NCBI GenBank assembly: GCA_009760855.2
Contig: WPIO01000066.1
Location: forward strand, 493,501 to 553,500
Direction: 5' to 3'
Length of the DNA stretch: 60,000 nt
Origin: Cristatella mucedo
Taxonomy: Eukaryota > Bryozoa > Phylactolaemata > Cristatellidae
Under the pieces are notes generated by a model. The model did no database searches, had not been told where the DNA came from, and saw only the letters and a list, made by a program, of their open reading frames with translations. Made by a program: the position numbers and the translations under genes. Below, in pieces: positions 25,754 through 37,700 of the stretch (its first letter is position 1; each line of letters starts with the position of its first letter).

Positions 25754-28700
25754 CTGAAACGAATCATGAGGGAACCACAAGCACGAGCAGTGCCACGGGC
25801 CGCCAGTGCCAACCCATCCATCGACCGATGGCTGCAGCAAGCGAGGCAGGTTCGCTCCAACCGGAAAGTGCAAACGAGGAAGAAGAGTGGCCATTGGGAT
25901 TTCCAGCAGCTGACGGCTCGGGCCTAACAGGTGGCCATTGGGATTTCCAGCAGCTGACGGCTCGGGCCTCCGGAGGCAGCTGCACCAATCAGCTAATGCC
26001 AGCCAATGGCATCGAAGCCTGCTGCCAAGGGCTTGATGCTTCTAATGACAGGCTCATTTATTTATCCTGTCCTTTGTTCGTGGACTTGTGTGGCACTATG
26101 GCGAATGCTCTCACTCGGAGTTCGTGCAAAGACTCCACCGCCGGCTGGGTTTACATCTATCTATAGGGTTACAGCATCTGAGAAGCACTTGTCAACAAAC
26201 TGGTGACACACTACGCCCACACAAGCGCTGCTAGGATAACTACCTCTAATGCGTTCTCTTGCTCCAACCGATGCGACATCCTCACTCGGCTGGTTTCCTG
26301 TAGTTGCCTCCCGCCAGTCTGGCTCCGGCTGTTTATCTAGGTCTCTAACCAACCTCTGATCTTACTGAAACTGTGCCTGTACACTATCAAATCGGGAAGC
26401 CTGCGATCGATTTGATATCAACAGTAAGAACCTGATTGACTGTTTCAGTTTGGTCTAGCGGTTAAGGTGCTTGCCCCGACCAAGTTCTGGCAGAGGTCGT
26501 GGGCTCGAGCCCCGAGGCACATGTGAAGCGCCTGAATAGCGATTAAGTTCTCTTAGGGCGCTATATAAATGAATTATATTTTTTATATTTTTCAGCAGTC
26601 TTATCTTCATAGCAGCAGAAGACCCCTCGAGATTGCCTACTGCAGATACCGAACACACTGCTAACATCATGGCATTTCCCAACTTGACATGTCTGAGGAA
26701 GCAGACGAGTGCTCTGCCCACGAGATAAGTTCATTTGAGGATTAGTTCACCAAGAGGCTTGTGCATACCACAATTAAGCGTGCTCTTTCTACTGCACACG
26801 ACTGAAATTATTACCACAGCCTTCCTTCTGCATGCCTTCTCACACCAGCCGAGAATTAAAAAACTAAAAATTAGCTCGCGATATCACAGGGTTAGAGCAC
26901 ATGCATGCAATTGCATTTCCATAAATAATAATAATTAGCTGTTATCATTATTATAAGACTTTTGTATGGCATCCGAAGAGAGTCAAACTTTATTCAGGCA
27001 CTTCACAGATCGTTGCAAGTGAAGCAGTTATCATGAGGTAATGATAAGAACAATTTTTCTTGCCCAGAAAAGCAATGCAAAGGAAAGGAGTGAAAGGAAT
27101 GAAAGGAATGCAAAAGCACACAAGAAGAAACTAGCGGTTGCTGGTAAGTAGGACCCGAGTCAAGTTATCATTAGCAAGTAAGCCCGCAAAGCACATGCAG
27201 AAAATAAAAAATTTACTTGTATGCTAAACAAACGCATATCCTTTTTGTCCTGAAGCATGCACAGTTTCATAAGACACAACCATAAAGGCTAGCTGATTCA
27301 ACAGTCTCGTTTCTAGAGGAGCAGAATAATAATAATAATAAAAATAGTTCACTTGATAAAGCACCCTCAGAGAAGTCAATCTCTCTCTCTGGGCGCTTTA
27401 CATTTACTGTAAAGTGAAATGCAATTGAATGGTAAGTAAAATCATGCTTGAAAAACAAACAACACGAATAACATGGTTAGGGGTTACATGCACAGGGTCA
27501 GCCGGCAAGTTTGGTTAGTGGCAGCATGCACAGTGTCAGCACGCATAAGCACATCAAAGACGAATCACAGGGACCCACTAAATGCTGTCCTAAATAGGTG
27601 TTTTTAGGTTCCTTTTAAATGTGGTCAGGTCAGGGGATGTTCTGACGCAGGTCGGGAGGCAGTTCCAGGCTTTGGGAGCATATGAACTAAATGCACGGTC
27701 TCCAAAGGATTTAAGGTTTGTATGAGGTATTTCCAGACTGTTGGATTCCGAGAAGCGGGTGGTACGATGCTTGGCCTGATGGGGTAGTATACCTGACAGA
27801 TAGGCTGGAGCCATAGAATGAAGGGACCTAAAAGTGACCGACAAAACCTTGAAGTCAATCCGTTGCTTGACTGATAGCCAGTACAGGTCGGCGAGAAGTG
27901 GAGTAATGTGGCAACTGCGACGCTCACGACAGACAAGCCTAGCTGCAGAGTTTTGCACAAGCTGCAATCGCCTGATCGCACATGCTGGTAGGCCCGTAAG
28001 CAGTGAGTTGCAGAAGTCGAGACGGGATGTCACGAATGCATGAACTAACTTGGACGTGGTATCTTTATCTAAACAAGCCCGAATTTTAGCAATGTTATGA
28101 AGCTGAAAATAGGCGGATTTGACTGTGGAGCTGATATGGTCGTCTAACGAGAGGTCGCTTTGGAATATGACACCTAGATTCCGAGCTGATTCAACAGGAG
28201 ATATGCTGGCAGAGCCAATTTTGAGAGTCAGCCTTTCCAATCTCTGGATCACACACTGGGTTTGCCCATAACTAGTAAGTTAGTTTTTTATCATCGTTAA
28301 GTTTTAGAAAATTTGCTGCCATCCATGTGCGGATGTCATCAATGCATGCAGCAAGTGAGTTGAGAGAATTTGAGGTGCTCGAAGGCTGGGAGGGATCAAA
28401 GCAAAGGTACAACTGAGTGTCATCCGCATAGAAGTGAAAGCCTAGATTGTGCTTGGCAATCACATCAGCAAGAGGCAGAGTATAAACCGTGAAAAGAACC
28501 GGACCTAGCACTGAGCCCTGAGGTACTCCTTATTTCAGAGGTACTTCAGATGATCTTTGTCCATTCACGTCAATACTCTGGAGTCTCCCACTGAGATAGG
28601 ACCTGAACCACTGCAGAGCAGTGCCAGTGATGCCCAGGCGAGATGAGAGGCGCTCTAGAAGAACTTTATGATCGATGGTATCAAAAGCTGCCAAAAGATC

Positions 28701-31700
28701 AAGCAAAGCAAGCAGAGACACTCTACCCATGTTTGCATTCCTAAGTAGGTCGTTGTATACCCGAAGCAGTGCTGACTCTGTGGAGTGATTAGCTCTAAAG
28801 CCAGACTGGAACTTACTAGCAAGGAGAAGAGCTTTAACATAATAACTACAACTTGCAGTGGGCGATGAAAGGTCGCCCACAGCAAAATTCACACCCACGA
28901 CATAGATCATGAAGAGCAAGCACCTAGCTGCATTTTTCGGAAGCCGTCAAATCAGAAGATAACGCGATGTCATTCGGCAATGATCTCCGGAATTTAGGAG
29001 CAAGCTTACTGGAGGCAAAGCCCATTCAGGCGATTTGAAGTTACAACTAATAAAATACAGTCAGACGAGCACACAGTGCCTGACGTGAAACTAATTTACG
29101 TAAGTAGGCCAGACCATAAGAATGGATGAACCAAAAAGTGAGAGGCAAAATCTTACACGAACTCGCTACGCTGCTTGATAGGCTGCGAGTGCCGATTTGT
29201 GAGCAGCTGTGCCAGTTGGAGCACTGTGTCAGTTGCAACGAGCACTGCTGACAAGCCTAGCTCCAAAGTTTTGCACCAACTACAAGCGTGCGATTGCACA
29301 GGTCGAACGATCACAAAAGGATATTCAGGATAGTGTCCTTATCAAAGCAAACCCAAGTTTTTGCAGCATTATGTTGGGATAAGTGGGTGGGCTTAGCAGT
29401 GGAGCTGATAGGCTCATCTATTGAAAAGTTAATTTGGAAGAGGATACTCAGACTCCATGCTGAGGCTACATACGATTTGCCAGTTGGGGGTCACAAGGGT
29501 TGAGGATTACAATGGTTATGATAGTTACGAGTAAACTTGCATGGCATATGCATAAAAAATAAAAGCCTAGATTGTGCTCGGCAATAGCATCGGCAAGAAG
29601 GAGACTATAAATTACGAAAAGAAGCAGACCTAAAATGGATCCCTAAAACAACCCATGCTTCAAAAGCTCAATTGATGACCAATGACCATAGACACCTACT
29701 TGTCTCAAAGTTCCGTCGCCTAGAAGTAAGATCGCTAGCCATCTAGAACCCATACCCACGTCTTCCCTTCCGAGAGGCATAGATTTATGCTGCCAAGTAT
29801 ACAGTAGCTAACCTTGGCGATTCTGCCCTTAACCTCACGAAATGTTCCAAAACTAATCTAAGAGGATATTGTCAAGGCCACTTGTTAAAAGCTTGGCTAT
29901 AGACGGTCGGGAGAACTCAAGAGCAACTCTCGCTCGAGTTCTCCCTGCTCCCACATTCAACAAAGTCTCTCTGCTAGTTCTACTTGTTGTTTATAGCAGC
30001 TTCTTGTGATACCATTGGTCGCCAAATCCTTTTTAAGCACCTGACAACACACCTATAATTAGCAGGTTCAGTGCTGCAAAGTCTTAGTTCCTAACCTAGT
30101 TGGGAGAATTCAGAGTTGAAACATTGCGACCAAATTTAATAAAAATAATAATAATAATAATAATGCACTTGATAAAGCGCCCTCAGAGAACTCAATCTCT
30201 CTCTAGGCGCTTTACATTTGCTGCAAAGGGAAATGCAATTGAATGGTGAGTAATATCATGCTTGATAAACAAATAAAATGCACACCATGGTTAGGGGGTG
30301 ACATGCAGAGGGTCAGCGTATGCAAATGTGGTTAGTGGCAGAATTTGCTGCTAGCGGTGATCATGTTGTGGTAAGACATATTCCAGATGGATGAGAAGAT
30401 GGCTTCTATATTTGCCGATGCCGAGACAACCGAGTTCTCTGGTAAAGCAGTTGTTCGTCTTGTGCATGGTAAGTTAAATTCTCGATGTATTTATGTACAT
30501 GAAGTGTATGCATCCTAGCATTCTTATGGCCACCAGGCTTGTGAGGTTACTCATAATAATGTATTTGCATAGTGCCCTCAGAGAACTGAATCTCGTTCTA
30601 GGCACTTTACATATGCTGTAAAGGAAGCATGACAATACGGTTAGTGGTAGCATATATACAGTCACCCCCTGACTTATGATCGTTTGATTTATTACAGTTC
30701 GGAGATTCGAACTCGATCACAGTCACGAAAACAAACGAAAATCAAAATGTATCCAAGAAAACTTTCAAAATCCGTGAGCAGTACGGAGGAAGCTTTGTCT
30801 GACAGCTATACATTGCACTTATGGTTGTCTCTTACTTGCTATATATAAGACGTTTCCGAGTGATCTTGTGTTTTGTGTTGTAATTCTGCCATTTGCTACT
30901 TTAGTACTCTATTTACTTCTTTATTAGATATTGTGCTTGTTTTGAGATAGAATATCCCAATGTGTCAGCTCTCTGAATTCTTCCACCTAGGGTAGGAACT
31001 AAGACATTGCAGCACTGAACCTGCTAATTATAGGTGTGTTGTCAGGTGCTTAAAAAGGATTTGGCGACCAATGGTATCACAAGAAGCTGCTATAAACAAC
31101 AAGTAGAACTAGCAGAGAGACTTTGTTGAGTATGGGAGCAGGGAGAACTCGAGCGAGAGTTGCTCTTGAGTTCTCCCGACCGTCTATCGCCAAGCTTTTA
31201 ACAAGTGGCCTTGATAATATCCTCTTAGATTAGTTTTGGAACATTTCGTGAGGTTAAGGGCAGAATCGCTAAGGTTAGCTACAGTATACTGGGCAGCATA
31301 AATCTGCGCCTCTCAGAAGGGAAAACGTGGGTATGGGGTCTAGATGGCTAGCGATCTTGCTTCTAGGCGACTTAACTTTGAGACAAGGTCAGCAGGAGCA
31401 GGCTTCAATGTAGATATTGGGGACGAGCAAAGAGCTGGGGTGAAGATTCCAGGGAGGATGGTGCTTTAGGCACACACTCTTTGATTGTGTCACTTCTGCT
31501 GACAAAAAGCTAGAAAAACGAGATGATCTAGACTCGCAAGATTAGATGTTAACCTGGACGAAGTTCGGGATGGTCGACATAGGTATTTTTAAATTGAGCA
31601 TCTGTAATTCCACTATGCTCTTATACAGACACTGTAGACTTGACATGCAGACTTGGCCTTGGCTACTGTAGATTGGTAAGATCAATACAAATTTTCATCG

Positions 31701-34700
31701 ACCGATCGATGGACAGTCAGTCCTGATTTTTTAAGCTGGCACTTTTGATTCCTACCAAGTTTAGCATTAGCAGTTTGCAGTACACCAATGGCTATTTTGG
31801 GGAGATTTCTTACGCAACGATAACTACTCTCCTACTGCCGACTATGGCACATCCTTTTCAGCGGTCCTGAGCTGCTACTTCGATGCTACTCACTACCTCA
31901 ACTGCTCTCCTGACTCGGCTATGCTTCCCACTTTCTCTTTGTTGCGTGAGACGAAGTCTCTTGGCTACCGAATGGGTACCGAAAGCCGCTTAGGCTGTGA
32001 GTGCGCTATACAAAACTCTCCTGTGTAACACCCACATGGTCTTCATGACTTTATGGAGTTACAGATGGAGATACATTACATGGCAGATCAAATGGGGGAG
32101 ATTAACAGCTATCTTACTGCAGCTGTCATACAGTTTACCAGCTGCTCTTCAATGTCATGCCATATCATGTCATGTCATATGCTGCAAAACGTCGGCTACA
32201 GCTGCTGGGCCTTGGCCTGAGAACAAGGTACTCGAGCTTCACGATCCAGGTCGTGGGCTGGAGCTCTACAGCTGGTAATTCTGTAAAAATACTAGCTGAT
32301 TTAACAGCCTCTATTTAAAGTGACAGGAGAGCCTTGTATAGTGGCAAAAGAGCCTTTACAGCTATCACCACCGCTTGCAGTGGCAATACAGGATCGCCCA
32401 CCCCAGGATTTAAACCCACGACCTTGGGACTATGGTGGTGATAAGCAATCGCCTTACTTAGTGTGCCATCCCGACTCACTCAACTATTGCCAACTGCATG
32501 CAATGCGATAGCCATGAAGGCTCGTCTGTCGCTATATAAATGGGACGGTTAAATTAGCTAACCTCGTATTTTAAAAAATGTTGATGTATCTGCTGAAACT
32601 CGTGCCAATTTAGTCACAAGCTTTATCGTCACCTCAACATATGCTTGACTGCCAAAGTCCAGCCACTCAAGCAAAAGGGTCATAGGTCATGCTAGGATCT
32701 CCCAAAAGACTTGATTCATCGTCTGACTCACTGCTCTGCATCAGTTCTGCAGCAATCCATATGCCACAGGCTGGCAAGCAGGCATCGTCGAGCTATACCT
32801 GAGATCCTAGTGATCGGCATATTCGTGCCAGCCAGCTATACAAATATAACTATTATCTTACCAGTATTATTTTTATCATGCCGGCAAGCCTTATAAATGT
32901 ATTATTATTAATATGCTCACACCTGCCACCACAACATTATTATTATTACACTCACGGCATCCAGCCATACAAATGTATTAGTGTTATTACTATTATTATT
33001 CTCATGCCAACCAGCCTCCCTAGAATATCTGTGAGATGGAGCTTAACCGGGCTACATACTGCAGGGCCGTCAGCACATTACGTGCTTGTTCATTTCAAGC
33101 TTAACCGTGTTTACTTCAACACTTAAACCTAGATAAACTTGTTACGTAAGCCCGAAGAAAATAAGCTGCAATGATCATTAAACTGATTTGTTACTTTGTT
33201 GACATTGAATCCGGCATGTCGGCCAATTTTCTTAGGCAGAATGACCATTATAAAGAATCTGCCTAGAGAAAACTTTTTAGACTCCAATAACTGACTTTCA
33301 CTCTTACTTTAGGATATTGTAGCATACTCATAACAGCGATAATAATAATAAAACGTATGGACAGCAAACCAAGGGAAATAAAAATTGTGCATGCACTATT
33401 TGCGAATGCTTCAAATGCAGTCAACCACAGACAACCCCGCCCACCTTGCTGCTGGTACACATAATGCAATGCCCGAGCAAAAAAGGACAGGGCCACCAGA
33501 AAAAAAGGATTGTGAAAAAACCAATGAATACGATAATGCTAAGACAAAACCCACAGGCTTCAATCAGCTCGATGGCCATCATTGACAGGCCAGTGCAACT
33601 TGGACTGCACCAGCTTCACTTTCACTCTCACCCACTTTTCCAGCTTCATCGAGTGCCTCACAAAGCTACAGTAATTGCACAAACGCCTATGCTATGAATC
33701 GTGGGATTATAGGCTAAAGCAATAAACAAAATAAGAGGCTGACCGAGTGAAAAATTGGCAGCTAAAGCACAAAAGTCACCAGAGGATGCACCATCGTCGT
33801 GAGCTCATCCGATTTGACCCACTCCGGATATTTACAAGCTAAACTTTTAGGAGTCACCGAAATATGTGACTCGTCAGACTATAGGGTCTGCTCATTCATT
33901 CACTATGAACAAACTACAACAAAATCGCACTTTTTCTCTATCACTAAAATCCACGAGAAGGGAGCAGTTGGTGCAAAATGCATTTGGCTGATGGATCTGC
34001 AACATTTACAACTTCAAAATCAAAGCACAAACTGCTTTTCGACAAGCTGGAAGCAATCACAGATAAAGTGACAGCTTCTACTTTATGAACACAAAATGCA
34101 AGCAAGTGATTGTGGTTACAAACATATTCCTAGCATTCCGCTCATTTTCTAATATACTGTTATGGTCACGTGAAGACCAATGACACAGCGCAGTTAAGCC
34201 AGCTATTCAGCATTATCAGGGTCAGTATGCACACCTACAAATCTTTCGGCATCTTATTGCATAGCAGGGTACCGTGACCAGTCACGGTGGCTTGACGGTA
34301 GTTTGGGCAGCCCAAGGGCAATCAGAATATGCAGGCCTAGTACAAAGTACTTACATTAATGCTTCGTCCTGAATTCATGAGGAACTTCTGACCAACGTCA
34401 ACAGACATCTCCTGCAATGTAATTTTCTGCAAGGCACCAAACGTTCGTGGCTGCACGGAGATGGTCATTGAGCTGAAAAAAATTAACACGACAATGAAGA
34501 TTGTACATAATTACCGGCAAAGATTTGCAAACTACACGGCGAGACGTGTTAGCATTCCAGCAATGCAGAAGACTTATTACGTGTACTACCGTGCAACACA
34601 TTGCGATGATGCATCGATAAATTTGCCTAGAAAATAAGCCTTTATGAAAAATGCGCACCGAAACTATAGCACAAATGATTGACTGATACCAGCCGATATC

Positions 34701-37700
34701 TAAATACCGATTTAGTGAAGATACAGCCACCGATACGGAGGCGGGCGCTCTAGAACATATGTGAGTGAGGGATCACCAAGAACTTCTTGAGCTCCCTTAA
34801 GCTCGTCTGGGTATCACAGGCCCTGCTTTGGCATCTGTAACTCACTACATGCAGGTCTTCCAGCCAATGCAATTATAATTTTTTCAGTAGGTGCAAAGCT
34901 CTGCAGCTAGGCTTGACTACCGTGAGCATAGCAATTTTCATATTGCACCATTTCTTGACGGCCTGAACTGCCTTCAAATCAAGCAGCACGCCGACTTCAA
35001 GGTCGTGTCACTCACTTTTAGCTCCCTTCATTCTCTAGCTCCAGCCTATTTATCAGATATAGTCCCCCACAAGTCTAGGCATCATACAACCTGCTTTTCT
35101 AAATCAAATAGCTTTGCTGAGTCTAAAACTATCCTCAAATACTTTGGAAACCATGCCTCTAGTTCGTATGCTGCCAAACCACAGCTCACTCCCGACTGAC
35201 ATCCCGACATCCCTTGACTTGTCCACAGATAAAAGGAAGCTAAAAATGCAACTGCTCCTCACAGCTTTTGCTGGGTTTAAATAAATTGCTCATAAGCGTT
35301 CCGAATTATATATGCATTATTATGCTCGATAATTATTTGTGCTGCCGATGTACACGTCATGACCAACCAAATAGACTTCCTTCCCTTATATAGCATATGT
35401 AAAACGGCTAGAAGGAGATATACTTCTCAGAGTGCTATAGGTGCTATATAAGTATAATTCTCATAATTGGTATTGTATTAGTGTGCTCACAGATGTCCTC
35501 TTTGTGACCTCGTGACCTAAAAGGTCCCGGCTAGAAGGACCGAACGTGGTGTAGATGACCTTCACATGTATATCTGTAGCAATGCAGCTTTGCAATTCAT
35601 ATTTTCCTTGCACGGAAGAGTGAGTATGTCTGGTCAAGTGATGAGCAGGGGTGAGCCAAGATTAAGCCAATAGAAGACAGACCTTGACTTTGCCATAGCC
35701 ACTTAATCATTGGAGAATTGTGGGGCATCTCAAGCCAAACCTGGCAACCAAATGTCCAGCACACCACTAAACAAGAACCTACAGGGGAGAGGGGTGGTGA
35801 AGGTCGGCTATCCTTCCCGACATCTATCGAGATAAGTGAGGAGATTAGCAATCCAGAGGAAACTGGCGACCAGCGGTATGTAATTCTTCAGAGAGATCTG
35901 GCAGATAAAGCTGCTAGACTTTCTGCAGAACTTGCTGACACAGAGCTCCTTTCTTTTCTGACTTTAGTGAGTTATTCAACCTAAAGTCTGACGATAAATT
36001 TTAAGGTTTGATGTTTAGATACAGCATTTTAGCTGGTCAGACAATACTCAATCGGGTGTCATTGATAAGACTGGCAGGAAGAAACAGAGGTGTTTCACAA
36101 TCTCTTGGTCCAGTGATGTCCCTTTGCAGCAAATGTAAAGCGCCTAGGAAGAGATTGAGTTCTCTGAGGGCGCTTTATCAAGTGCATTATTATTATAATT
36201 GTTATTATGCCTTCTTTATAAGTGGTCGGACGACAGCCTCTGTATGATACACGGGCACAAACTGTGGCTAAGGATAGCATGTATCGTGTGAGTAATCTAA
36301 GAAAGAAGAAAATCTAGGCAGCTCAGAAGAAGGATAGTTGGGAGGAGATCCTCTGCTAGCCTACAGGATCTCTCGGCAGCATTCGATGCGATTGACCACA
36401 ATATGCTCCAGAAATGCCTTGGCATTGCTATTTCACCTTGGCATTTCTGGTATTGTACTACAAAGATTCAGGTCAAATCTCGGTGAGATATTTCAGACCA
36501 TTTACCGAACCTTCAAATCATAAAATACTACAGAAATCTGTTCTAGGTTCATGTCTTTTCATACTGTTTACACTTCTTCCTGTCAATCTAACCGCCACAC
36601 GTACTACACATAGTCAAGATGAAGATACAGCTACGCTATCCACGCATTTGCAACATCCTGTCTCGACAGAAACGACACTAATTTCACAGGTACGATAAGA
36701 CTTTCATGATTGGTGCAAAACTCAGCGCTTCCGACTTTCTATGATGACTATTGCAACTGCCATGTCACATCATTTGTCAGGGACCTGCACTAGGTTTCCG
36801 TGAGTCAACATATCTACTTAAAGGTCGTGCCACTCAAAACTAGGTCCTTTCATTGTCTTGCTCTGGCTTACATGTCAAATAATTTTGCATTCGCTTGTCG
36901 TTGTACCCTCTCACTCAAGATAATTTAGCTGTGCCTCTAATTAAAACCTTTGGAGATCGAGCCCACTGCTCACAAAGCCTGGCAATCGCTATGGACAGAT
37001 ATAATGACATATCTTCTGTTTTCAAAGAATTTCCTAAATCTGCTTTGAGTCATTTATTTTCGTATGAATGTTGCAATAGTGCAACTTACAACTAATCAGT
37101 TGGCTCGCTTCCTTTTGAGCATATTAAAAATGCCAACAATGAAAATTTAATTTACCTAAGACACAGACTATAACATTCGATCGTGCCTCCTTTGCAGCAT
37201 AAGTGAAGTGCCTAGAAAGAGATTCAGCTTTCTGAGGACGATATATAAATGAGTTATTATTTGTATTATTATTATAAAATGAAATGCAATCTATCTCCAT
37301 CTAGAGCTTCAGAAAGCCACAAGGACTAAGTGAGTGTTGTGCAGGTGATTGTTCTATAGAGCATTCGAACCCTATGCGGCTTTCAGCGAGCAATTGGTAA
37401 CCAACAGACTTTCTCGTGAACAACTAAGAGAAAGTGAGTCATAGCATAGCTCATTCAGGACGGCAGTAGCAGCTCAGCACTGCTTGAAAGGGATCGTCAC
37501 AGTCAGCATAGCAGAGAGCATAGCAGAGAGTAAGCACGAGCATTAGAATTGCGGAAGTAATTTTCACGTGAGACTAGATGTCTTTACATAATAAGTTCAA
37601 GTTCATGTGTGCAATCGCTCTTTAAAGCTAAGTCAACACGATAAATAGGGCCGAACTCAGAACTCGACTGCTTGTGCATACGCCCTTGAACGTTCACATA

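Larger units (their letters stand above)
29699..31387. mobile_element. Fold-back element with ~417-bp inverted arms
   Basis: 29699-30115 and 30971-31387 are inverted copies differing at only scattered bases. Matching landmarks are TTGTCTCAAAGTT at the outer ends, AACCTCACGAAATGTTCC, TATCCTCTTAGATTAGTTTT and CTATAATTAGCAGGTTCAGT. Each arm contains a further palindrome (GGGAGAACTC at 29909-29918 with GAGTTCTCCC at 29936-29945). The ~855-bp centre holds LINE-A tails and an exon-like segment. It is flanked on both sides by minus-strand LINE-A pieces. No target duplication is obvious. It could be a fold-back/MITE-type DNA element or an inverted duplication. Confidence 0.85.

Noticed and set aside
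25355-25894. 179-codon frame starting at Met 25892 as a stand-alone single-exon gene
   Set aside because: The first 47 codons lie upstream of a good acceptor (TTTCAG) and lack family resemblance. The rest joins in phase with exon 9.
35718-35984. 88-codon open frame as a nested gene in intron 9
   Set aside because: No recognisable domain, an overlapping antisense frame of similar length, and no splice context.
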